Assembly: GCA_963785755.1 (NCBI GenBank)
Contig: CAWAXG010000055.1
Location: 1-23,032, forward strand
Source of the DNA: JACCXG01 sp963785755
GTDB lineage: Bacteria; Acidobacteriota; Vicinamibacteria; Vicinamibacterales; 2-12-FULL-66-21
Length of the DNA: 23,032 nt
Reading direction: 5' to 3'
The notes under the pieces are model-generated. The model ran no database searches, was not told the DNA's origin, and saw only the letters and a program-made list of their open reading frames with translations. The number at the start of each line of letters is the position of its first letter. The stretch's first letter is position 1. The position numbers and the translations under genes were made by a program. This document shows positions 16,282-23,032 of this stretch, piece by piece.

Positions 16282-17883
16282 GTTGAATCCCACCTGGAAG
16301 CGCCGCATTGAGCAGATTCGGCAGCGGTGGTGGGTGGTCGTGGTGGTGGCCGTCCTAGCCCTGGCGGTCGCGGTGGCACCTTCTATACTTGCGCGTCCGA
16401 CGTACACAGGGAAGTCGACACTGGCGCTTCCGGGACTAGGTGCCGTTGATGGCGCGCTGATACATCGTCGGGTATATGACAATCTTCAACGACCCGGCGA
16501 CGATCGCCCGATTGTCCGCCACGACGGAGATGCCCAAGGACGTCACGTTCGAGGCCAGGACCATTGCTGCCAGCCCTATTCTCAAGCATCGAGGCTACCG
16601 CTAACAGCCCCGAAGTTGCGCAGGATGCGGCAGAGGAGATGGCCGAGGCGTTCCGTGCTGACGTCAACGCGGTTACGGAGAAAGGAACTGAGGGTCACGT
16701 CGCGGAGCTGCGGCGCCAACTCGCCGGAATAGCCCCCGTGGCGCCTGACGGTTCAGCGAATCCGTATTTCGCCTCCCTGCAGGAGCGAATCGACCAGGTG
16801 CAGTCCAACTCGACCAACAATCTAGTTCAGGTCCTCCAGTCCCGCGCCGGCGTCACCGAGAACACGCCGAAAATCGCGTTGAAGCTCGTGCTGGGGGCCG
16901 CGGGTGGATTAGTGCTCGGCATTCTCGCCGCGCTGGGTCTGGCCGCATTATCGACACGGCTGACGAATTCGGCCGACCTACGGGATACGACCGGTGTCGA
17001 ACCGCTGGTTGAGATGCCCAAAACCGGCTCGGTCAAGCTGGACAGCGTGCGCCGAGATCGCTTGGGCACACTTGCCAACCTCGTCAGCCTTGAAGATTTG
17101 CCCAAGTCGACAGTGATCGCCCTGACCGATAGCCGTGGGGGGCGGGGAGCACGGGACATCGCCGAAGGGCTGGCCGAGTTGTTGGCGCAGCAACGGCGTC
17201 GGACCGTTTTGATCTACGCAGACAACGACCCGTCGGAGCCGGTCGGCGGTGCCGGTTTCAACGACGCTCTTGTCGACAGCAGCCTGGTTCACGGGATGCT
17301 GAAAGACGGCGATGTCGAGTCACTGAAAATCCTGCCCGCCGGTTCGACCCGTGCCGATCGCTACCCGCTCATGACCCGCGAAAAAATCGTCGCTGTCCTG
17401 AACGAGCTTCGGAAGGGCGCCGACACCATTATAGTGGTGGCTTCATCGATCGCCGAAACCGCCGAGGCGCAGCTGGTGTGTGCGGCGGCGGACGTCACGA
17501 TCCTAGTCGTGACCAGAGGGTCGTCGCGAGCCGGCGACGTCACCTCCGCCGCCGAGACGCTGGAACAGGTACACGCATCTCTCCTGGGGGCAGTGTTGGT
17601 CGACAGGTCGAACGACAAGCGATGGGGCCGTCCATCCGCCGTCAGCCACCCTCCGGGACTGAGCGCCAAGATGGACGACAGTTTGAGCAGCAGGGCTTCC
17701 GCGTCGACGCCGGCGAACAAGGACATGGTCATCACCTCCGCATCCACAGCCGGTGGAATTCCTGCGGGTCCGCCTCCACGTCGTCATCGGAACGCTGAGT
17801 TGGCGCCGGTAACCGGATCGTTTGCGAGGACCAGCCCGCAGGCCGAAGGCAACCGACTGAGGGGTGGATGTCCGCCCCGGTAA
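16282..17883 (+). CDS. Wzz/CpsD-like polysaccharide chain-length protein with degenerate ATPase domain
   Basis: An actinobacterial polysaccharide co-polymerase that would set chain length and help assemble surface polysaccharide at the membrane. TTG at 16282 follows GGAGAG by five bases. A basic N terminus leads into one membrane helix (WWVVVVVAVLALAVAVAPSI) and the Wzz segment (YTGKSTLALPG, then GYMTIFNDPATIARL). A second helix (LVLGAAGGLVLGILAALGLA) precedes a cytoplasmic CpsD/BY-kinase-like domain of about 230 residues. That domain has TDSRGGRGARD where GxxGxGKS/T should be, YADND for the VDAD motif, and no tyrosine cluster at the C terminus, so it is probably not a kinase. Two compensating indels (near 16,440 and 16,580) interrupt the frame. 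Its stop overlaps the next start by 16 bp. Confidence 0.85.
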
Positions 17884-19206
17884 TTGCCAGCCTCGTGCTG
17901 GTGGGCTTGATGTTCCTTAAAGTCGGGCTACAAGGCGTGCTCCCCAACAAAGTGTTCTTGGCGTTGCGTGCTTGTCGTCGTCATCACAACCGTGCTGTGG
18001 ATTGATGCGAACCGCACACGATTGCACGGCATCGGAGCGGTTGAGTGGGCGATGGCGCTGTACCTGATGTGGAACGCCTACTCGATGGTGGCCCCGCACA
18101 AGTACCCCGCGATCGATCCGCTGGACCGCCGAGCCCTACGCGATCCCCCGGATGATCATGGTCTCGACGGTGATCCCGTTTGTGATGTACGTGGTCGGGC
18201 GCTACGTGTTCGAACGCGCAGCCGCGGTGCGAGTACTGCTGTGGACGATCCTGGCGTTGGCGGCATACTCGGCCGCGGTGAGCATCATGCAGTTCAACGG
18301 CCCGACCGACTTGGTCTGGCCGCGCTTCATCGTCGATGGGTCGTTGGCGGAAGATAGACTGGGGCGGCCGGGCCGTCGGCGTCTTCAACCAGCCGGTCGT
18401 CAACGGAATGCTGCTGGCGCTCGGCTTCGCGGTCGCGATGTTGCTGATGAGCCGGTACAGCAAGGAGCCGGCCTGGCGGAGGTGGTTCGCATTCGTGACT
18501 GCCGCCGCCTGCGGCTATGGCCTCTATCTGACCCACACCCGAGCAGCCTGGCTCAGCGGAGCGGTCATGCTCATCATCGGTGCACTGCTGGCAAAGGGGT
18601 ACCGCAAGGGGTTCATCGCCGCTTTGGGCTTCGTTGCGACGATCGTCGCAATCAACTGGTCGGTGTTTACCAGCAGTGACCGGGAAGCCGGTGGCGTGGC
18701 CTCCGTGGGCGAGGTCGAAGATCGGTTGAACACCGCCCAGACGGCGCTCTGGCTGGCCGCACAGAAACCCCTCACCGGCTGGGGCATCGGCCGGTTTCCG
18801 ATCGTCAACACCTACCACCATCAGCAGTGGTCCCCGGAAACACCATGGATCCGTGGCTATGCCATCGTCTCGCACACAAACGAGCTGGGGATTCTGGCCG
18901 AGCTGGGCGTGATCGGCCTCACGCTCTGGATCTGCGTGCTGGTGCTTGTCGCATACCGGCTGTGGGATGCGTACCGGACGCTTCCGGACGACGATTTGTG
19001 CGGCATGCCGCTGGCGGTCACCGCGATCATCGGCGGTCGCCATCCTGTTCAGCAGCGGGCTGACCGTCGACCTCCGGTTCTTCGACTTCCCGACGGCCAC
19101 TACCTTTTTGCTCGCCGGAATCGCGATCGGCTGGTCCGATCGCCATAAGCGGGCACAGGCGGCGGGCGGCGTCATCACCGAACCGCGCTCCCACCAACAT
19201 GGCTGA
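17868..19206 (+). CDS. O-antigen polymerase/ligase (Wzy/WaaL-type) membrane protein, frameshifted
   Basis: A multi-pass membrane protein that polymerises or ligates lipid-linked polysaccharide repeats outside the membrane. About ten hydrophobic segments are seen, for example VIASLVLVGLMFLKVG, VLLWTILALAAYSAAVSI and AVMLIIGALLAKG. The Wzy_C signatures YLTHTRAAWLSGAV and PLTGWGIGRFPIVN, then SHTNELGILAELGVIGLTLW, are typical. Single-base indels near 17,965, 18,135, 18,355 and 19,035 split it into pieces; joined they give about 445 residues, normal for the family. ATG 17868 lies inside the end of the upstream gene and the stop overlaps the next ATG by eight bases, indicating one operon. Confidence 0.87.
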
Positions 19207-20282
19207 GCGACGGGCACTGTGGGTGTCGACCAGCACGGAGACCCGAGGCGGTATCGCAACATACGTCCGGGCCATGCAGCAGACGTCGCTGTGGACCGAC
19301 TGGAACATCCGGCACGTCGCGACCCACCGGGACGGCTCCGCGGCGGCGAAGATCGCGGTGTTCGCGCGTGGAGCGGTGCTGTTCGTCATCGAGTTGATCC
19401 GGTTCCGTCCGAGCGTGGTCCACCTGCACGCCAGCTGCCGGCGCGAGCTTCGTCCGGAAGGCGATCCTGTTCTGGATCAGCCGGCTTGCCCGCGTGCCCG
19501 TTGTCCTGCACATACACGGCGTCCGGTTTCCAGGAGTACTACGAGAATTCACCGCGGGCGGTCCAGGCGGTGATCCGCGCGACTCTCTGCCGGGCGAGCG
19601 CCGTCGTCGCGCTCGGCGAGGCGTGGGCGGCCCGGATATGGGTGATCGCCCCGACCGCGCGGATAACGGCAATCCCCAACGCGGTTCGACTCGCGCGCCG
19701 CACTGCCCAGCCCGCGCCGGGCGAGCCTGTGCACGTCGTATTCCTCGGCCGCATCGGCGACGCAAGGGCACATTCCGGCTGCTCGACGCGTGGGCCGAAC
19801 TGGCGCGCGACCCGGAGTTCAACGCGGATCTCGGGAAGGCGGCAACCTTGACGATAGCCGGTGACGGCGAGGTGGAGCGGGCGCGGGACCGCATCCGGGA
19901 ACTTCGCCTGGAAGACACCGTCGAAGTGCGCGGGTGGCTGTCGGAGAGCGATGACGGGCGAACTGCTCGACCGCGCCCAGGTGCTGGTGCTGCCGTCACG
20001 CATCGAGGGCCAGCCGATGGCGGTGCTGGAGGCGATGGCACGAGGGCTGTGCGTCATCGCCAGCGACGTCGGTGGGTTGCCGGAAATGATCGGCGGCGGG
20101 TGCGGCGTGCTCGTCTCGCCCGACGACATCGAGGCGATTGCTGCCGCTTTGCGGCTTGTCGTTCACGACCATGAGTTGCGCGCCCGATACGGTGCCGCCG
20201 CCTACGCACGAGTCGAGGATCAGTTCGACGTCCGGACCGTGGCCGCCGGCTCGACGCACTCTACCGCGAGGTGTCTCGGTGA
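19199..20282 (+). CDS. Family 4 glycosyltransferase (GT-B fold), frameshifted
   Basis: A cytoplasmic GT4 enzyme adding a sugar from an NDP-donor to the growing repeat unit. The N-terminal half shows WVSTSTETRGGIATYVRAM, FRPSVVHLHAS and ARVPVVLHIHG; the C-terminal half VVFLGRIGD, KGTFRLLDAW, LTIAGDGEVE and VEVRGWLSE. The EX7E motif is intact in RIEGQPMAVLEAMARG, followed by VIASDVGGLPEMI. About five indels (near 19,435, 19,520, 19,755, 19,950 and 20,245) must be bridged; the product is then about 360 residues, ending LDALYREVSR. The start overlaps the upstream stop by eight bases. Confidence 0.87.
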
Positions 20283-20301
20283 ACGGGGGCCGATCCGGGC
20301 A

Positions 20302-20858
20302 ATGTTCGTTGTCCCAGATCTGGGGGTCGGCGGCGCTGAGCGGCATGTGACCACGTTGCTGCCGCGGATGGACCCGGCACGGTTCACCCCGTCGGTCGTC
20401 TGCATCGGCGAGGAGGGCGACCTCTTCGCCGCCCTGCCCGCGGCGGGGATCGAGGCGAGGGCACTGCATCTGCGCAAGCGGCAGGCAGCGCGCGCGCTGC
20501 GCGAACTGGTCTCGATCATCCGGCGGGCGCGGCCCGACGTCGTCGTGGTGCGGGGCTACAACGCGGAAACCCTGGGCCGCATCGCGGCCCGCGTCGCCGG
20601 CGTCGAGCACACGATCGTGTGGGTGCACAACATCGGCGATACCCAGCCGCGCGGTGGCTGTCCGCACCATCGTCGATCGCGCGCTAATCCGTTGGACGAG
20701 TGGCTATTTCGGTGTTGCCGAGGCGCAGCGGCGGTATCTCGTGGACGAACTCGGCTAGCCCGACGACAAGATTCGCATCATCCACAACTGGGGTAGATCC
20801 GGCGCTGTTCGACGTCAACACAGCCGAACAATTAACGACTAGGAGCACGCAGCCATGA
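20302..20858 (+). CDS. Second GT4-like glycosyltransferase, only the N-terminal domain present
   Basis: The reading MFVVPDLGVGGAERHVTTLL, then FTPSVVCIGEEGDLFAAL, RRARPDVVVVRGYNAETLGR and IVWVHNIGD is the acceptor-side domain of a GT4 enzyme. After an indel near 20,655 it continues VDRALIRWTSGYFGVAEAQR, then a TAG codon where PDDKIRIIHN-type sequence should follow from ELGY, and VDPALFDV. Where the donor-binding domain with EX7E should begin, a short tail (NTAEQLTTRSTQP) ends at a TGA overlapping the next ATG. Roughly 190 residues are missing. The true start may be GTG at 20279 with an indel. It is probably non-functional as read. Confidence 0.72.
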
Positions 20859-21577
20859 ACAATACCCTGTCCAGCGATGAAACCCACGCAGGCGCACAGC
20901 ATTTCTGCCGAACCGTCCAGTCGGTCGGCGGCGTATCCCGAGCCACGGGTGTTCGTCGCAGGCTGCGGCAAGGGTCACGAGGCGCTGTTCATCCGCCGGG
21001 AACTCGGCGGTCGCTTGGTCGGGGTCGACATCGACAAAAATGGGATCGCAGTTGGGCGCTGACGTCCCGGACTTCCGGTTGCTCGCCGGCAGCATCTGAT
21101 CTCCCGTTCGCCGACGACAGCTTCGATGCGTGTTCTACCACCACGTGATCGAGCACGTCAGCGAGCCGGCTGGCAGTTTGCGCGAACTGGCCCGGATCCT
21201 GCGCCCCGGCGGGCTAATCTACGTCGGAACGCCGAATCGGCACCGCGCAGTCGGCTATCTCGGTTCGTTCGACGCGACAACCAGCAGAAGCTACGGTGGA
21301 ATCTCAGCGACTACCGGGCGCGGATCACCAATCGATTCCGCAACGAGTCGGGGCACATGCAGGCTTCTCGGAGAAGGAGCTTCACGGCCTGCTGGCGGCG
21401 GAGTTCACCGATATCGTTTCCTCACCGGCGACTACCTGCGCTTCAAGTACGGCGAACGATTTCCCGAACCGTTGTTGGGCGCCGTGTGCTCGCGCGGTTG
21501 CGTGAAGTCGCCGCACCGTCGGTGTATGCCATCGCCCGCCGGCCGACGGAGCAATCGTCAGCGCCGAGGCGGACTAG
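20855..21577 (+). CDS. Class I SAM-dependent methyltransferase, frameshifted
   Basis: A methyltransferase of the UbiE/Methyltransf_11 type that may methylate a sugar of the polysaccharide or a related lipid. Motif I is RVFVAGCGKGHEALFI, the acidic loop GRLVGVDID, then DLPFADDSFDAC and VFYHHVIEHVSEPAGSLREL (motifs II/III region), RILRPGGLIYVGTPNRH, and further FSEKELHGLLAAEFTDIV. At least five indels disrupt the frame between 20,880 and 21,500. ATG 20855 follows AGGAG by nine bases and overlaps the upstream stop (ATGA). The end near 21,577 is approximate: the frame ending SAEAD there suits the family better than one reading on to 21,629. Confidence 0.75.
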
Positions 21578-21587
21578 CGAAGCTACG

Positions 21588-21602
21588 GTCGGCGAAGCCG
21601 AC
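21588..21602. terminator. Hairpin after the methyltransferase gene, possible terminator
   Basis: GTCGGC pairs with GCCGAC around a GAA loop, just after the likely end of the operon. No T-run follows, so this is only a candidate. Confidence 0.3.
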
Positions 21603-21642
21603 ATTGTGAGTCAAATTTGTATTCGGTGAGTCGGTCTTGCGT

Positions 21643-22026
21643 TCATGCGGCGAATTGTGTTGTGACGGTGAGGGTATCGACCGCTTTGCGGTAGGCGATG
21701 GCGGCTGCCTTGAGTTGGCCTGTGCGGTCGGGGGTTGGCGAGTTCGGGCAGACCGGTGGGCAGGAGGCGGTGGTGCTGAAGCACCTGGTCGTACCGACAT
21801 CCACGGTCCGCCACCGACGCAACCCGTCACCGCCGTCCTAGCCGGGGCAGCGGGCCTGGTGCATCGCGAGCAGCGGCGCGCGGCGCCCACCCTGGGACCC
21901 ACGGTCATCACCAGCACCTCGCTCGACACCAGCTGCCCTCGCTGCCGCCGGCTCTCGACCTCCAGATCGATGTCCTCGATCACCATGTTCGGGCCACCGG
22001 AGCCCAGATGCGAATACTCTGGACAT
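21643..22026 (-). pseudogene. ISL3-like transposase N-terminal remnant
   Basis: From ATG 22026 the minus strand gives MSRVFASGL, EHMVIEDIDLEVES, EVLVMTVGPRVGAARRCSRC, then in another frame GLRRWRTVDVGTT. This is the start of an ISL3-family transposase: a leader, a cysteine-pair zinc motif (one pair, C-x-x-C, visible) and the RRWRxxDxGT block. After that the text no longer follows the family and ends LKAAAIAYRKAVDTLTVTTQ, then FAA and stop at 21643, which I cannot place. The DDE catalytic region (about 300 residues) is missing. A sequence resembling an ISL3 terminal repeat lies upstream at 22121-22146. Confidence 0.6.
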
Positions 22027-22120
22027 GCGCAACGCCGTACGCCCTTCGTCGTCTTGAACCGTGAACAGTCCAAAACGTAAGACAGACACGGCGTTTGCCC
22101 CCCCCAAATCACCAGGTCAC

Positions 22121-22146
22121 GGACCCACTACAACGTCACAAGAGCC
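22121..22146 (-). repeat. Possible terminal inverted repeat of the ISL3-like element
   Basis: On the minus strand this reads GGCTCTTGTGACGTTGTAGT then GGGTCC, similar in style to ISL3-family ends (which begin GG and carry CTCTT). It lies about 95 bases upstream of the transposase start, the expected place. I found no convincing partner at the other side near 21,600. Confidence 0.45.
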
Positions 22147-22583
22147 GATTTTTCAAAGGACGAAATCCGCATGATCGGATGTTCGCTCGAGTTAACAATC
22201 AGCCCGGAGCGATCGGCCTTTTCAAGAGTCGGAAAGTGGACAACTTATCTTGCAATCAGCGGCCGCACTTCGTGACCAGCATTTGGGCTTTAAATGGGCC
22301 CGTACCGGCGGCGTGAACGTATTCGGTGGGGAGCAACTAGTAACCCTTGGCTTGACTAGGATGGATTGAGCCTAAGCAAAGACTTGGACCGGGCGAAAAG
22401 CAGCGTCACGTTCTCTTACCGACCGTCTGCGGCGAGACGTGGATCGTGGGTGCCGGGGCCACTGTGGATTGGGTCGCGCGGATTGTGAGATTTCAGTTGC
22501 TGTCGATCGAGATGGCGATCTATTCTTCTTTGCTGTACTGTTCATGTCGCGAACGCTTCACTACTCAGCTGCGGGGAGTTACG
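22147..22583 (+). promoter_or_regulatory. Intergenic region upstream of the heparinase-like gene
   Basis: No supported gene is seen in these 437 bp. The stretch 22,160-22,380 is noticeably more A/T-rich than its surroundings and contains TTGACT at about 22,353, a fair -35-like box, but a matching -10 is not clear. It probably carries the promoter of the following gene. Confidence 0.3.
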
Positions 22584-23032
22584 GTGCCTGATCTCGCTTG
22601 GTACGTTGGTCGCGCGGCGGCGATGTCGCCCCGCGAGATAATTTGGCGTACCCGGCGCGCCGGCGACACTCTGGTATGCCGTGATCGCTCGTACGAGCAA
22701 ATCGACTCAAGGATGCTGGCAAGGTCCACGCAAGACTGGGACGCACTGTCGCAGGGGTTCCGCGACGGCATCGCGCGGCCCGTGCTGCTTGATCAGGGTC
22801 GTGCTAGCGGGATTGCAGTCGAATACCCGGCGGAAGTAGAGGCGCTGATCGCCGAGGCTGAGCGACTACGAGCCGGAGAGCGCGCTTACTTCGGATACCC
22901 GAGTGCCAACTCGGTGCCGTCGTCGACTGGAACTACGACCCGGCTAGCGACTATCGGTGGCCGGCTGTCGCCAGCGGCAGGATAGATCACCGGGTGGCAC
23001 GCAGCGACCCGAAATGGATCTGGGAGCTGAAT
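22584..23032 (+). CDS. Heparinase II/III family protein, N-terminal part (frameshifted, runs off the window)
   Basis: The N-terminal helical domain of a heparinase II/III-type polysaccharide lyase, as found in exopolysaccharide loci, where it may trim or remodel the polymer. The start is GTG at 22584 after GGGAG; the open frame extends upstream without family sequence. Diagnostic text is LAWYVGRAAAMSPREIIWRT followed by RRA, ERAYFGYPSAN, and, after one indel near 22,910, LGAVVDWNYDPASDYRWP, GRIDHRVARSDPKWIWELN, which closes at the window edge. The catalytic toroid and C-terminal sandwich lie beyond 23,032. Because of the indel, the unshifted frame stops early at 22,985. Confidence 0.82.

Noticed and set aside
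22095..22316. Small plus-strand open frame of 73 codons
   Set aside because: It begins in a run of eight C, crosses the probable IS end, and has no family resemblance or good ribosome site.

Overview
The window looks like two pieces of different bacterial origin joined near 14,098-14,180. Bases 1 to about 14,097 are high-GC DNA of the kind seen in soil Acidobacteriota (Vicinamibacteria-like): a carboxypeptidase-regulatory-domain TonB-dependent receptor of about 1,100 residues, a tannase/feruloyl esterase, a GH16 glucanase, a four-helix-bundle gene framed by G-rich repeat arrays, and GC-rich intergenic palindromes. Bases from about 14,165 to the end look actinobacterial, probably mycobacterial: an IS1634-like transposase remnant, an ISL3-like transposase remnant, and a damaged exopolysaccharide locus. 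This taxonomic reading rests on remembered family resemblance, not on a search.

Left part, in order: 5' part of gltX (minus); a frameshifted four-helix-bundle gene (plus) between two inverted G-rich arrays; a frameshifted two-HKD cardiolipin synthase-like gene (minus); GH16 lipoprotein (minus); a DUF6717-like gene and a VOC-fold gene (both minus) separated by an attC-like site, so possibly integron cassettes; tannase family esterase (minus); an 807-bp gap with palindromes and a tRNA-Ser 3'-end remnant; a secreted ankyrin-CarboxypepD_reg-FN3-like protein (plus); a PLD/DUF3427-type helicase gene whose helicase core is missing (minus); and the TonB-dependent receptor (plus).

Right part: a truncated conserved hypothetical gene (minus); a 19-bp inverted repeat; an IS1634-like transposase with N-terminal and internal deletions; fragments of a nucleotide-sugar dehydrogenase and an asparagine synthetase, the latter split between strands; then a plus-strand exopolysaccharide operon with overlapping genes: Wzz/CpsD-like chain-length protein, O-antigen polymerase/ligase, GT4 glycosyltransferase, half of a second GT4, and a SAM methyltransferase. 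An ISL3-like remnant follows, then the start of a heparinase II/III-family gene. Together these would make, polymerise, modify and trim a surface polysaccharide.

Single-base frameshifts occur in most genes in both parts, about one per 200 bp in parts of the right half, at least one in a homopolymer. Several genes also lack whole internal blocks. Error-prone long-read assembly or a chimeric read or contig explains this at least as well as biological decay, so broken genes should be read with that caution.
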